Below, piece after piece: positions 1 through 9,404 of a stretch of 64,000 bases of DNA; position 1 is the stretch's first letter, and each line of letters begins with the position of its first letter. The notes under the pieces were generated by a model. The model did no database searches, was not told the origin of the DNA, and worked only from the letters and a program-made list of their open reading frames with translations. Position numbers and translations under genes: made by a program. Origin of the DNA: Brucella tritici (lineage in GTDB: Bacteria > Pseudomonadota > Alphaproteobacteria > Rhizobiales > Rhizobiaceae); the NCBI RefSeq assembly GCF_008932295.1, contig NZ_WBWA01000008.1:1-64000 (forward strand). Reading direction: 5' to 3'.

Positions 1-127
1 ACGCCCTTGCTGTTCGGCTAACGGTTCCCATCACCAGGGCCCGTAGAGGACTTTCACCTCCAAGTCATCGACCGGATACCATCCCGGTCAAACGGTGATT
101 GCGCACCACGCGCCATGCTCGGCGCAC
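1..127 (-). mobile_element. Group II intron, 5' end (partial, runs off the window)
   Basis: On the minus strand the sequence begins GTGCGCC at position 127, the usual 5' boundary type of a bacterial group II intron. It continues with the conserved domain I segment GAGGTGAAAGTCCTC (about 47-61), followed by GGGCCC and GGGAACCG. The intron starts three bases after the U-tract of the terminator at 133-172, an insertion preference known for class C introns. The class is not settled from this fragment, and the reverse transcriptase, if present, lies outside the window. The assignment rests on remembered consensus rather than a covariance search. Confidence 0.68.
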
Positions 128-132
128 CCATA

Positions 133-172
133 AAAAGAAAGGCGGGCTTCTAGCCCGCCTTTCTTTCTTTAG
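133..172 (-). terminator. Rho-independent terminator of the LysM/M23 lipoprotein gene
   Basis: The stem AAAGGCGGGC/GCCCGCCTTT (137-162) with a TTCTA loop is followed on the minus strand by a T-rich run. It lies 14 bases after the stop of the lipoprotein gene. The group II intron begins immediately beyond it. Confidence 0.9.
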
Positions 173-186
173 TTGAACATTTTTTA

Positions 187-1506
187 TCAGGATTCCAGAT
201 ACTTGTTAGGATTGACCGGAGACGAATTCTTGCGCACTTCGAAATGCAGCTTCGGAGACTTCGCGTTGCCGCTCATGCCCGACTTTGCAACTTCTTCGCC
301 GCGACGAACCTTCTGCCCGCGTTGAACCAGAATCTGGCTGTTGTGACCGTAAACAGTGACAAGGCCGTTATCATGACGGATCAGAACCGTCTGTCCGAAT
401 TCCTTGAGACCGTCACCGGCATAAATGACGACGCCGTTTTCAGCAGCCTTCACCGACGTACCTTCCGGAACCATGATGTCGATGCCGTCGCTCACCGATG
501 TACCGTCACGCTGGCCGAAGCTTGCGAGAATACGGCCACGTACCGGCCAGCGCATCTGGGAAATGCCGGTTGAGGAAGGCGCTGCTGCCTGATCCTTCTC
601 GGCATCCTCGATCACCTTGTTGCTCGCCTGTGGCGGCGTGTAGGGCTTCACATCTGCATTGGCGGTCGGTGCCGCGGCTGCTTTGGCCGGATTTTCCGGC
701 GGCTGCGAAACCGCTGCAACCTGCGTTGCATTGCCTGCTGCGGCAGAAGGAATGACGAGTGCCTGGCCGACGCGGATAGCGCCGTTCGACAGACCGTTTG
801 CCTTCTTCAACTGCTCGACAGGAACATTGTGCTTCTGCGCAATGGAGAAGAGCGAATCGCCACTCTTAACCGTGTAGGTACCGTTCGGCGCTGGCGGCGT
901 CGTAGCGTTTGCGCCTGCCGAAGCCATATCGTTTGCCGAAGGCTTCTTGCCGTTGACGGCAGGTGCCTGCGGAACAACCGCGATATTGTTATCCGTTGGC
1001 CGTGGCATGGCCGGGTTCGTCGGAAGCTGTCCGAGAACCTTTTCCTGCGCGCCATTTACGGTGTTGCGCGTAGATGTTGCCGCGCTGGCAACTTTGGTTT
1101 CAGCGGCATTGACCGTGTTGTTCACACGGTTTGCGGCCATATCCTGCGCCTGCCCGACGTGATTCTGAATGTTATTGGATGCCGCTGCGACCGGAGCCTG
1201 AACCGACTGTCGTGCTGCCGCCACAGGCGCTGCCATCGGCGCAGAAGACACCGGAGGCAGTGAATTGCGCTGAACGGAACCGCTCGATGCGGGAGCTACG
1301 GGAGCCGCAGATGCATAAAGATCGCCAGCCGGCTGCTGTGCGACACGCTGACTGGACGTAGAGCCCGTACTGATACCATCAGTGAAGCGCATCGTATCGG
1401 CACTGCACCCGGCACCAAAACCGGCAATCAGAACGATCGCGACATTCCGCAGGAGACGTTCAGACGTGTGCTGCAAAATTTGTAAACGCATGTTCAACTC
1501 GCCCAT
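187..1506 (-). CDS. LysM and M23-domain lipoprotein, probable non-catalytic murein hydrolase activator (NlpD/DipM-like)
   Basis: A signal peptide with a lipobox ending in Cys34 (FGAGC) predicts an outer-membrane lipoprotein. A long Ala/Pro/Gln-rich linker leads to a LysM domain (211-253, YTVKSGDSLFSIAQ) that binds peptidoglycan. A C-terminal M23/LytM domain follows (about 320-436). The zinc ligands are degenerate: Ser339 replaces the His of the H-x-G-x-D motif (Asp343 is kept), and the HLH motif reads K-L-H (419-421). By analogy with NlpD and EnvC this suggests an amidase activator in cell separation, not an active endopeptidase. It is the last gene of the surE-pcm cluster. An alternative start is the Met at 1491. 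Confidence 0.85.
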   Translation of the reverse strand: MGELNMRLQILQHTSERLLRNVAIVLIAGFGAGCSADTMRFTDGISTGSTSSQRVAQQPAGDLYASAAPVAPASSGSVQRNSLPPVSSAPMAAPVAAARQSVQAPVAAASNNIQNHVGQAQDMAANRVNNTVNAAETKVASAATSTRNTVNGAQEKVLGQLPTNPAMPRPTDNNIAVVPQAPAVNGKKPSANDMASAGANATTPPAPNGTYTVKSGDSLFSIAQKHNVPVEQLKKANGLSNGAIRVGQALVIPSAAAGNATQVAAVSQPPENPAKAAAAPTANADVKPYTPPQASNKVIEDAEKDQAAAPSSTGISQMRWPVRGRILASFGQRDGTSVSDGIDIMVPEGTSVKAAENGVVIYAGDGLKEFGQTVLIRHDNGLVTVYGHNSQILVQRGQKVRRGEEVAKSGMSGNAKSPKLHFEVRKNSSPVNPNKYLES

Positions 1507-1688
1507 ACTCGAAACTCAGTAAGGTGATTAAAACGCGTTAATGTTACTCTCTGGTTAAGAACGGTAAATCTTCGAAAAAAGATTCACCAATTAAATACCA
1601 TAAGCGCACAAAGCGACCGAAAGCCCTCCCCGGTGCGGACGGAGAGAGCCTGATAGCCATCATTTTGACGAATCGATACGCGCGCCGA

Positions 1689-2357
1689 TCACAGAACGGA
1701 CGAGACACCCTCGATGAAAGGCTGGTAGCGGACCGCCATCAGGTCCTCCTGCTCGAATCGGCTGCCGACCTTGGCGATGCGGGTCATGACCTGCCGACCA
1801 TCGCCTGGGCCGATCGGGGCGATCAGCACGCCGTGCGTTGCCAGCAAATCGACGAAATGGCGTGGCACTTCCTCGAAGGCGAGCCAGATCAGGATACGGT
1901 CAAAGGGGCCACCCGGCATTCCATGGCGACCGTCGGCATGTTTGACCATGATGTTCTCACGCTTCAGCGATACGAACTGCTGCAAGGCATGGTCACAAAG
2001 CTTGCGATAACGCTCAACGGTCGTGACGCGACCGGCCAACGACGACATGACAGCCGCCGTGAAACCCGACCCGGTTCCGATCTCCAGCACCCGATGACCT
2101 GGCTCCAGCTTGAGCGCGGCAATGGCGCGGGCCTGCTCATCAATCCCCTCCATGTACTCGCCGCAGTCAAGTGGCGCGGTACGGGGACTATAGGAAAGAT
2201 GAGACCACGATGACGCGAGAAAGCTCTGGCGTGGCGTGGACTCGATGGCTGCAAAGAGGCGCGGATCGTCAATCCCGTATCCGCGCATTCGCATAACGAA
2301 GGATATAAATCCTTCTCTGTCCGAAAGCCGTGGGCGCTCAGACGCTGCCTGCCTCAT
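1689..2357 (-). CDS. pcm: Protein-L-isoaspartate O-methyltransferase
   Basis: This 222-residue protein transfers a methyl group from S-adenosylmethionine to isoaspartyl residues in aged proteins, starting their repair. The SAM-binding motif reads [12 protein letters not shown], with the downstream TTVERY element typical of PCMT. The start codon overlaps the surE stop by 4 bases (ATGA), so the two are translationally coupled; surE-pcm pairing is common in proteobacteria. Length fits the family. Confidence 0.93.
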   Translation of the reverse strand: MRQAASERPRLSDREGFISFVMRMRGYGIDDPRLFAAIESTPRQSFLASSWSHLSYSPRTAPLDCGEYMEGIDEQARAIAALKLEPGHRVLEIGTGSGFTAAVMSSLAGRVTTVERYRKLCDHALQQFVSLKRENIMVKHADGRHGMPGGPFDRILIWLAFEEVPRHFVDLLATHGVLIAPIGPGDGRQVMTRIAKVGSRFEQEDLMAVRYQPFIEGVSSVL

Positions 2358-3121
2358 GCTTCAACCCCAAGTGCTGCGCTCAATTCTGCCCGCACCTTAT
2401 GCGCGGTCAGATCAAGGTGCAACGGGGTTACCGAAATGCAATCGGAACGAATGGCTGCGATATCGCTGTCGTCCGCGACCGGCGCTTTGCCCCGACCAAA
2501 ATGCAGCCAGAAATACGGGAAGCCGCGTCCGTCGCGACGCTCATCGAGGCGTGCGTCATGGCTGAGCTTGCCTTGAGCCGTAACGCGCGTTCCCTTGACT
2601 TCATCCGCACCGCAATTCGGGAAGTTGAGGTTCAGCAGGACGCCTTCCGGCCATCCTGCTTCCATCAGCTTGCGGATAAGGTCAGGGGCGTGGGTTTCTG
2701 CCGTTTCCCAAGGCACGATGCGGCGGTCGCCTTCATATTCATATTCCTGCGACAGTGCGATGGACCGGACGCCGAGCAGCGTGCCTTCCATAGCGCCGGC
2801 CACAGTGCCCGAATAGGTGACATCGTCGGCAATATTCGCACCGGAGTTCACGCCCGAAAGAATGAGATCGGGCGCACCCGGCAGAACGTGGCGCACACCC
2901 ATGATGACGCAATCGGTCGGCGTACCGCGCAATGCGAAATGGCGGTCATCGATCTGGCGAAGGCGGAGCGGTTCCGACAGCGTCAGCGAATGCGCGAGGC
3001 CGCTCTGGTCGGTTTCCGGTGCGACAACCCAGACATCGTCGGAGAGCTTGCGTGCGATCCGCTCCAGAACTGCGAGGCCTTCAGCGTGGATACCATCATC
3101 GTTCGTCAGCAGAATTCGCAC
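2354..3121 (-). CDS. surE: 5'/3'-nucleotidase SurE
   Basis: The 255-residue survival protein removes phosphate from nucleoside monophosphates. The N-terminus [10 protein letters not shown] carries the family's metal-binding Asp pair. The segment [15 protein letters not shown] and the [19 protein letters not shown] region are also characteristic. It lies 38 bp downstream of serS and overlaps pcm by 4 bases, forming a serS-surE-pcm unit. Confidence 0.95.
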   Translation of the reverse strand: MRILLTNDDGIHAEGLAVLERIARKLSDDVWVVAPETDQSGLAHSLTLSEPLRLRQIDDRHFALRGTPTDCVIMGVRHVLPGAPDLILSGVNSGANIADDVTYSGTVAGAMEGTLLGVRSIALSQEYEYEGDRRIVPWETAETHAPDLIRKLMEAGWPEGVLLNLNFPNCGADEVKGTRVTAQGKLSHDARLDERRDGRGFPYFWLHFGRGKAPVADDSDIAAIRSDCISVTPLHLDLTAHKVRAELSAALGVEA

Positions 3122-3159
3122 GTCGTCACTCCTTCATTATGGCTATCAATAAATGTGAT

Positions 3160-4443
3160 TCACGCAGCTTTCTCTATCCGCGTGAGGCCGCCCATGTATG
3201 GCTGCAATGCTTCAGGAATATGAATGCTGCCATCTTCTTCCTGATAATTTTCCATAACAGCGATCAGCGCACGACCGACGGCAACGCCCGAACCGTTCAG
3301 CGTATGCACGAAACGGGTCGATTTCTCGCCTTCAGGGCGATAGCGGGCATTCATGCGGCGTCCCTGGAAATCACCGCAGACCGAACAGCTTGAGATTTCG
3401 CGATAGGTGTTCTGGCCGGGCAGCCATACTTCAATATCGTAGGTCTTCTGTGCGCCGAAGCCCATATCGCCGGTGCAGAGCACGACGGTACGGAACGGCA
3501 GACCAAGGCGTTTCAGCACTTCTTCTGCACAGGCGGTCATTCGCTCATGCTCTTCAACCGAGCTGTCGGCATCGGTGATCGACACCATTTCCACTTTCAG
3601 GAACTGGTGCTGGCGCAGCATGCCGCGCGTGTCGCGACCGGCGGAACCCGCTTCTGAACGGAAGCATGGGGTCAGCGCCGTGTAGCGCTGGGGAAGCGAC
3701 TTAGTATCGACGATTTCATCTGCAACCAGATTGGTCAGCGGAACTTCGGCGGTTGGAATCAGCCAGCGGCCGTCCGTGGTGCGGAACAGGTCTTCCGAGA
3801 ATTTCGGCAGCTGGCCGGTGCCGTAGACAGCTTCGTCGCGCACCATCAGCGGCGGCATCGTTTCGGTATAGCCGTGTTCCATGGTGTGCAGGTCGAGCAT
3901 GAACTGGCCAAGCGCACGTTCAAGACGCGCAAGCGGCCCCTTCAACACGGTAAAGCGCGAACCTGCGAGCTTTGCAGCGCGCTCGAAATCCATGTAGCCG
4001 AGCGCCTCACCCAGCTCGAAATGTTCCTTCGGCTGGAAGGCAAAGTTTCGCTGGTTGCCGATTCGACGAACTTCGACATTGTCGCTTTCGTCCTTGCCGA
4101 GCGGTACGTCTTCAAGCGGAATATTGGGAATGGTCGACAGAGCGTCGTTCAGTTCCTTGGTCAGGCGACGCTCTTCGTCCTCAGCCTGCGCAAGAAAATC
4201 CTTCAACTCGGCAACTTCAGCCTTCAGCTTGTCAGCCGTCGCCGCGTCCTTCGCAGCCATGGCCTTGCCGATTTCCTTCGAAGCGGCATTGCGGCGCTCC
4301 TGCGCAGCCTGAACCTTGCCGACATATTCGCGGCGTTTTTCATCCAGCGCCATCAATTCGGACGACAGCGACTGAGCCCCACGCTTGGCGAGCGCTTTGT
4401 CGAGGGTTTCAGGGTTTTCGCGAATCCATTTGATGTCGAGCAT
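3160..4443 (-). CDS. serS: Seryl-tRNA synthetase
   Basis: The product charges tRNA-Ser (and tRNA-Sec where present). The start [10 protein letters not shown] at 4443 gives 427 residues, the usual length; an upstream in-frame Met at 4488 adds a sequence unlike the family. The N-terminal long coiled-coil arm that holds the tRNA variable arm (roughly 27-105, rich in K/E/A) is clear. Class II motif 2 ([16 protein letters not shown], then [10 protein letters not shown]) and motif 3 ([17 protein letters not shown]) are intact. Confidence 0.96.
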   Translation of the reverse strand: MLDIKWIRENPETLDKALAKRGAQSLSSELMALDEKRREYVGKVQAAQERRNAASKEIGKAMAAKDAATADKLKAEVAELKDFLAQAEDEERRLTKELNDALSTIPNIPLEDVPLGKDESDNVEVRRIGNQRNFAFQPKEHFELGEALGYMDFERAAKLAGSRFTVLKGPLARLERALGQFMLDLHTMEHGYTETMPPLMVRDEAVYGTGQLPKFSEDLFRTTDGRWLIPTAEVPLTNLVADEIVDTKSLPQRYTALTPCFRSEAGSAGRDTRGMLRQHQFLKVEMVSITDADSSVEEHERMTACAEEVLKRLGLPFRTVVLCTGDMGFGAQKTYDIEVWLPGQNTYREISSCSVCGDFQGRRMNARYRPEGEKSTRFVHTLNGSGVAVGRALIAVMENYQEEDGSIHIPEALQPYMGGLTRIEKAA

Positions 4444-4518
4444 GGGAAAAGCCGTTTCGTGAAATTGAACAGAAGCGAGGCCGCACAACCTGCGACCTCA
4501 CAGAATCATAGTGACAAA

Positions 4519-5343
4519 TCAGGACGATGAAGCGTTGTTTTCAGCGTCGGAAGCTTCCTGCGCCTCATCCCGCTTCTTCTCGATCATGCGAGCCACGATG
4601 ATTGAAACCTCGTAGAGAAGGATTGTCGGCAAGGCAAGGCCGATCTGGCTCGCCGGATCGGGCGGCGTAAGCACCGCCGCGACGATGAAAGCGATGACAA
4701 TTGCGTATTTGCGCTTGTCCTTCAGGCCAGCCGAGGTCACCAAACCGACGCGAGCCATCAGGCTCGTCACGACCGGTAGCTGAAAAACCAGGCCGAAAGC
4801 GAAGATGAGCGTCATGATGAGGCTCAGATATTCCGATACTTTCGGAAGGAGCGAAATCTGCACTTCGCCGCTGCCGCCAGTTTGCTGCATTGCGAGGAAG
4901 AACCACATCACCATTGGCGTAAAGAAGAAGTAGACGAGCGCGCCCCCCGTCAAGAACAGGATCGGCGATGCGATCAGGAACGGCAGGAACGCCATGCGCT
5001 CATGCTTATAGAGGCCGGGTGCCACGAACTTGTAGATCTGCGCGGCAATGATCGGAAATGCCAGCACGATGCCGCCGAACATGGCGACCTTCACCTGCGT
5101 GAAGAAGAATTCCTGCGGCGCAGTATAGATCAGTTCTGCTTTCGAACGATCCATGCCCGCCCAGTCGAGCGCCCACTGATAAGGCACGACGAGCAGGTTG
5201 AAGAGCTGTTTTGCGAACGCGAAACAGAAAATAAATGCCACGAAAAATGCCAGAATTGCCCAGATCAAGCGGCGGCGCAGCTCGATCAGGTGCTCAAGCA
5301 GAGGCGCTGCGCTCTGTTCGATTTCGTCCTCGTCGCGTTTCAC
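4519..5343 (-). CDS. tatC: Sec-independent protein translocase TatC
   Basis: This multi-spanning inner-membrane receptor for twin-arginine signal peptides has 274 residues. The N-terminal cytoplasmic motif PLLEHLIELRRRL and the loop FAPGLY-like segment KFVAPGLYKHER are TatC signatures. About six hydrophobic helices are present. The start overlaps the tatB stop by 4 bases (ATGA). It forms the Tat complex with the two upstream genes. Confidence 0.96.
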   Translation of the reverse strand: MKRDEDEIEQSAAPLLEHLIELRRRLIWAILAFFVAFIFCFAFAKQLFNLLVVPYQWALDWAGMDRSKAELIYTAPQEFFFTQVKVAMFGGIVLAFPIIAAQIYKFVAPGLYKHERMAFLPFLIASPILFLTGGALVYFFFTPMVMWFFLAMQQTGGSGEVQISLLPKVSEYLSLIMTLIFAFGLVFQLPVVTSLMARVGLVTSAGLKDKRKYAIVIAFIVAAVLTPPDPASQIGLALPTILLYEVSIIVARMIEKKRDEAQEASDAENNASSS

Positions 5344-5942
5344 GCTTTGGTTCCTGTCTTCTTCGTGGTCTTCTTGGCAGGTGCGGCAGCAGCCTTGGCT
5401 GTTTCCGGTTTCGCCGCTGCGGGCTTTTTGGCAGCAGGCTTTGCGACGGAAACCGCCTTCGGAGCAGCTTTCGCTTTGGCTGTCTTGGCTTCGGTCACTT
5501 TGGTTTCGGCCTTCGGTGCAGTCTTTCGGGTCGCCTTCTTGGGCGCTGCGGCTTTTTCCACAGCAGGCGGAACCGGTGCGCCACCGGCATCAACCGGCGT
5601 CGTCACTTCAGCAACTTTTTCGGGTGTCGCCGGCGACATGGACGATGTGGACTGGAGGCCGGCACGCAAATCCTCGCCTGCACTTCGAATCGGATCGAAC
5701 ACTTGCGTGATTTTTGAGCGCGGATCGAGCTTGCGGGTCTCATCGATGATGGTTTTGACGTCGTCAAGCTCGGCCTCTTTCAAGGCTTCGTCGAACTGCT
5801 GCTTGAACTCGTTGGCGGTCGCACGCATGCGCGCTGTAGCCTTGCCGAATGCACGCAGCATTTTCGGCAAATCCTTGGGACCGACCACCACGATCATCAC
5901 GATCGCAATAATCAGAAGTTCAGACCAACCGATGTCGAACAT
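5340..5942 (-). CDS. tatB: Sec-independent protein translocase TatB
   Basis: The start MFDIGWSELL at 5942 begins the canonical TatB N-terminus: one membrane helix (LLIIAIVMIVVVGP), the PKDLP hinge and an amphipathic helix. The protein has 200 residues with a C-terminal tail of about 90 residues extremely rich in Ala, Lys and Pro, a length typical of Rhizobiales. An upstream in-frame Met at 6035 is not favoured. It sits between tatA and tatC. Confidence 0.94.
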   Translation of the reverse strand: MFDIGWSELLIIAIVMIVVVGPKDLPKMLRAFGKATARMRATANEFKQQFDEALKEAELDDVKTIIDETRKLDPRSKITQVFDPIRSAGEDLRAGLQSTSSMSPATPEKVAEVTTPVDAGGAPVPPAVEKAAAPKKATRKTAPKAETKVTEAKTAKAKAAPKAVSVAKPAAKKPAAAKPETAKAAAAPAKKTTKKTGTKA

Positions 5943-6061
5943 ATTCTTGATACCCCGCGCAATTCGCGCGCGCGTCCCGTCTTTCGGCGGAAAACCGCAC
6001 TTGTAAATGGCAAAATATGCTGCGCGCGCTTGCACGTGCGCAGCATGCTTTATCCGTTAGA

Positions 6062-6292
6062 TCAGGACTTGGTGGTTTTCTTGACGTCGTTGACGGTTTC
6101 GTCAGCCTTGGCGTCGATCGTACGACCCGCATCCCTGGCTTCATCCTTGGCGTCTTCGTCGGACATGCCCTGCTTGAAGTTCTTGATGCCCTTGGCAACA
6201 TCACCCATCAGCTCGGGAATCTTGCCGCGGCCAAACAGAAGAAGGACAACCGCCAGGACGATCAGCCAGTGCCAGATGGAAAAGCTACCCAT
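6062..6292 (-). CDS. tatA: Sec-independent protein translocase TatA
   Basis: This is a 76-residue pore-forming Tat subunit. It has one N-terminal membrane helix ([14 protein letters not shown]), the [12 protein letters not shown] hinge and an amphipathic helix. A charged tail follows. The start MGSFSIWHW at 6292 is chosen over an upstream Met at 6325 because it matches the family N-terminus. First gene of tatABC. Confidence 0.96.
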   Translation of the reverse strand: MGSFSIWHWLIVLAVVLLLFGRGKIPELMGDVAKGIKNFKQGMSDEDAKDEARDAGRTIDAKADETVNDVKKTTKS

Positions 6293-6437
6293 TTTATTCC
6301 TCTCATTGCCGCGAACGCGCGGCATGTTCCTGCAATGCCAGTTACGATTTAAGCGCTTTCAACAAATCTTTCAAACAGAAGTGTGACGGTGAACGGCTCT
6401 GCAGCAAATAAAATTCACTTGAAAGGGCGGACTGAGA

Positions 6438-7166
6438 CTATTCACCACGTGGGGCGAGCAGGCCAAGGCTCTCCAGATCGATATCTTCGAGCGGCTCTTC
6501 GTCTTCCGTCAGCTCATCCGGGTCGATATTCGGCACCGGAACGGCAAAGCTCGACGGCATACGTGCAGAAAGCAGCCCTGCCCCCCGCAGCTCTTCCAAT
6601 CCGGGCAGATCACGGATTTCAGGCAGGCCGAAATGGTCAAGAAATGTGTCCGTTGTACCGTAGGTAACCGGACGACCGGGTGTCCGGCGGCGACCGCGCA
6701 ATTTTATCCAGCCGGTCTCCATCAGAACATCCAGCGTACCCTTTGAGGTCTCCACACCGCGAATGTCTTCCAGCTCCGCACGCGTGACCGGCTGGTGATA
6801 GGCGATGATGGCCAGCACTTCCATCGCAGCGCGGGACAGCTTGCGCTGCTGCACAGCTTCGCGGCTCATGAGAAAGGCGAGATCGGGAGCGGTACGGAAC
6901 GCCCATGCGCTACCGACCTGAACGAGATGCACGCCGCGCGTTTCATATATTTTCTGCAAATGCTTCAAAACTGGTGCGACGTCCACATTGGCTGGCAGGC
7001 GTTCTGCCAATGCGCGTTCGGAAACCGGTTCGGAAGAGGCAAAGACAATGGCCTCGACAATGCGCGCGAGGTCAGCAAGTCCCTGTGTCGAGACAGAAAC
7101 CTCTGTTTCGATCTGATCATCGTCACTATCGATTTCAGCCAGATTTCGACGTTCCGCTTCAGACAT
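6438..7166 (-). CDS. scpB: Segregation and condensation protein B
   Basis: ScpB is the winged-helix kite subunit that dimerises and joins ScpA at the SMC head to condense and segregate the chromosome. The conserved central segment AAMEVLAIIAYHQPVTRAEL and the downstream GRRRTPGRPVTYGTT motif identify it. The start at 7166 overlaps the scpA stop by 8 bases; another ATG lies at 7178. The C-terminal tail is acidic (EDEEPLEDIDLE). Confidence 0.93.
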   Translation of the reverse strand: MSEAERRNLAEIDSDDDQIETEVSVSTQGLADLARIVEAIVFASSEPVSERALAERLPANVDVAPVLKHLQKIYETRGVHLVQVGSAWAFRTAPDLAFLMSREAVQQRKLSRAAMEVLAIIAYHQPVTRAELEDIRGVETSKGTLDVLMETGWIKLRGRRRTPGRPVTYGTTDTFLDHFGLPEIRDLPGLEELRGAGLLSARMPSSFAVPVPNIDPDELTEDEEPLEDIDLESLGLLAPRGE

Positions 7167-8037
7167 CCTCGTCCTCATCCAATTCGCTGATATCTCCTGT
7201 CGCCCGTATGTAGATCGGCTCGAAAGGAGCGTTTTGCCTGACTTCCAGCTTGCCTTCGCGCACAAGTTCAAGACTGGCGGCGAAGGAACTCGCAAGCGCC
7301 GAAGCCCTCTCGCGCGGCGAAAGCGCATAATCGATCAGGAAACGGTCGAGAGAAATCCAGTCCCCCACTGACCCCATCAAACGCACAAGCGCCACCCGCG
7401 CTTCCTTCAATGACCAGACTGCCCGCCTGGCAATCTGCACCTGCGAAACGGACTGTCGCTGCCGCTGCGAAGCATAGGCGGTGAGAAGGTCGTATAATGT
7501 CGCCGAAAACTGGCTGGTCCTGTCCACCATAACCATTTCCGGCATGCCGCGCGCAAAGACATCCCGCCCCAGCCGGTTGCGATTGACGAGTTTTGCCGCC
7601 GCATCGCGCATGGCTTCAAGTCTCTTCAAACGGTAATGCAACGAAGCAGCCAGTTCTTCACCGGTGGCTCCATCATCGCCCTGTTGCTTCGGGATCAGCA
7701 GTTTCGACTTGAGATAGGCAAGCCACGCCGCCATGACGAGATAGTCGGCGGCAAGTTCAAGGCGCAAGGCGCGTGCCTGTTCCACGAATACCAGATACTG
7801 CTCTGCGAGCGCCAGAACGGAGATACGGGCAAGATCCACGCGCTGGCTCCGCGCAAGGTGGAGCAGCAGATCAAGCGGACCTTCAAATCCCTGCACATCG
7901 ATGAGAAGCGACGGCTCGCTTTCACTGCGCTCGGAATCGCCCTGCCACAGCGCATCCATCGGCACGAGCGTGCCGTCTTTGCCGTCTGTGTCTGCTCCCG
8001 ATGCCGCCAAACCCGTTTCCCTGCTGATAAGGTTCAC
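7159..8037 (-). CDS. scpA: Segregation and condensation protein A
   Basis: This kleisin subunit of the SMC-ScpAB condensin has 292 residues. The signature FEGPLDLLLHLARSQ near residue 50 followed by a YLVMAAWLAYLKSKLL helix is typical of ScpA. An N-terminal extension of about 45 residues precedes the conserved region, so the start is less certain. It lies between nagZ and scpB, an order common in alphaproteobacteria. Confidence 0.93.
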   Translation of the reverse strand: MNLISRETGLAASGADTDGKDGTLVPMDALWQGDSERSESEPSLLIDVQGFEGPLDLLLHLARSQRVDLARISVLALAEQYLVFVEQARALRLELAADYLVMAAWLAYLKSKLLIPKQQGDDGATGEELAASLHYRLKRLEAMRDAAAKLVNRNRLGRDVFARGMPEMVMVDRTSQFSATLYDLLTAYASQRQRQSVSQVQIARRAVWSLKEARVALVRLMGSVGDWISLDRFLIDYALSPRERASALASSFAASLELVREGKLEVRQNAPFEPIYIRATGDISELDEDEDV

Positions 8038-8083
8038 CGGCGGATCAATCCGCCGATGACGTCAGTTTACCAAGTTTTGACGA

Positions 8084-9103
8084 TTACGCTATCAGTTCGA
8101 ACATGGCGTTGAATTCTGCGCGCAGTTCGTCCTCATCGGAAAGATCGGGGTCGCCCGCATAGACTTCCGCCAGATCGGCACGACGCTTCGCCTTGCCTTC
8201 AAGAACCGGCACACGCGCTGCAACCTGCTTCAGTTCTTCCATCACACCTGCGCAATAGAGAACCATATCGCAACCGGCACCGATGATGCCGTCCGCAATA
8301 TCGCCAAGCCCGCCCGAGAGCGCCTTCATGGAAATGTCGTCGCTCATAACGAGACCGTCAAACTGAATGACATCGCGAATGATCGTATTGATGACGGTCG
8401 GCGACAATGTCGACGGGCGCTGCGGATCAATGCAATCGAACACGACATGCGCCGTCATTGCCATTGGCAGGTCATTGAGCGCCTTGAACGGCACAAAATC
8501 ACGCGCAACCAGTTCATTCAGGGGAACGGTGACACGCGCCAGTTCCTTGTGGGTGTCTGCAAACGCACGACCGTGCCCCGGCATATGCTTGACCACAGGC
8601 AGCAAACCGCCGGCAAGCAGACCTTCAGCAGCAGCTCGCCCCATCTCGGCAACCGCGTGCGGATTCTTGGAATAGGCCCGGGCACCGATAACATCATGTG
8701 CGCCTTCTACGGGTACGTCCAGAACCGGCAGGCAGTCCACATTGACGCCAACCTTCAGCAAATCGAATGCGTGCAGGCGGGCATGAAGCCATGCAGCGCG
8801 CAGGCCAGCTTCGCGATCACGCGCATAGATCGCACCGACTTCCGAGGCCGAAGGATAGTTTGGAACGAGCGGCGGGCGAAGGCGCTGCACGCGTCCACCT
8901 TCCTGATCGATGAAAACCGGCGTCTGGTGCCGGCCCGTCAGGTCGCGCATATGCGCCGTCAGCTCGGAAACCTGTTCCAGACTTTCGACATTGCGCGCAA
9001 AAAGAATAAAGCCCCATGGTCTTTCATCGCGGAAAAACGCGATTTCGTCCTCGGTCAGTTTCGTTCCCGACACACCGGCAATCCATGCCTTGCACTCTTT
9101 CAT
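8084..9103 (-). CDS. nagZ: Beta-N-acetylhexosaminidase (GH3)
   Basis: NagZ removes N-acetylglucosamine from anhydromuropeptides in peptidoglycan recycling in the cytosol. The GH3 signature KHMPGHGRAFADTHKE contains the catalytic His loop, and VMSDDISMKAL carries the nucleophile Asp. The start MKECKAWIAG at 9103 is preferred; the in-frame sequence from 9250 lacks homology and overlaps the palindromic repeat. The final length, 339 residues, fits the family. Confidence 0.94.
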   Translation of the reverse strand: MKECKAWIAGVSGTKLTEDEIAFFRDERPWGFILFARNVESLEQVSELTAHMRDLTGRHQTPVFIDQEGGRVQRLRPPLVPNYPSASEVGAIYARDREAGLRAAWLHARLHAFDLLKVGVNVDCLPVLDVPVEGAHDVIGARAYSKNPHAVAEMGRAAAEGLLAGGLLPVVKHMPGHGRAFADTHKELARVTVPLNELVARDFVPFKALNDLPMAMTAHVVFDCIDPQRPSTLSPTVINTIIRDVIQFDGLVMSDDISMKALSGGLGDIADGIIGAGCDMVLYCAGVMEELKQVAARVPVLEGKAKRRADLAEVYAGDPDLSDEDELRAEFNAMFELIA

Positions 9104-9177
9104 GCGCTCTTCCCCAAAATTGTCTGGAAATGCTGTACTCAAACAACCCTGCCCCGGTTTAACCGAAAAAATCAGGG

Positions 9178-9341
9178 CTAGTGGCCTGATTTTGACATTT
9201 GCGTCCCTCGGATATGAGCGCCGGGCAAATGTCGAAATCAAAAAGACCACTAGTAACTTTATGAATCTAGTGGATTTTTCAAATTTGACGTTTGAAACGT
9301 GATTTATATCGGACGGGTATCAAACGTCAAATTCAATCCAC
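9178..9341. repeat. Two adjacent long imperfect palindromes upstream of nagZ
   Basis: The first inverted repeat (9178-9253) has outer arms CTAGTGG/CCACTAG and inner arms GATTTTGACATTTGC (9188-9202) and GCAAATGTCGAAATC (9225-9239), one mismatch. The second (9270-9341) pairs GTGGATT...AATTTGACGTTTG with CAAACGTCAAATTCAATCCAC-type arms. The arms of both resemble each other, suggesting a duplicated mobile intergenic element. Function unknown; it occupies most of the 300-bp gap. Confidence 0.75.
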
Positions 9342-9351
9342 GAGATAGTGA

Positions 9352-9383
9352 ACCAAGAAAAAGGGCGACCGAGGCCGCCCTTT
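9352..9383 (-). terminator. Rho-independent terminator of the SPOR-domain gene
   Basis: The stem AAAGGGCG/CGCCCTTT (9360-9383) encloses an 8-base loop. On the minus strand it is followed by TTTTTCTT. It lies 21 bases after the stop of the SPOR gene. Confidence 0.85.
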
Positions 9384-9404
9384 CAATAATCAATGTCTGA
9401 CAAA

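Noticed and set aside
1-130. Open frame on the plus strand with an EDFHLQV-like translation at the left edge
   Set aside because: It is the well-known false frame antisense to a group II intron domain I, not a protein gene.
2330-3223. Plus-strand 297-residue frame over surE
   Set aside because: Antisense shadow of surE and pcm.
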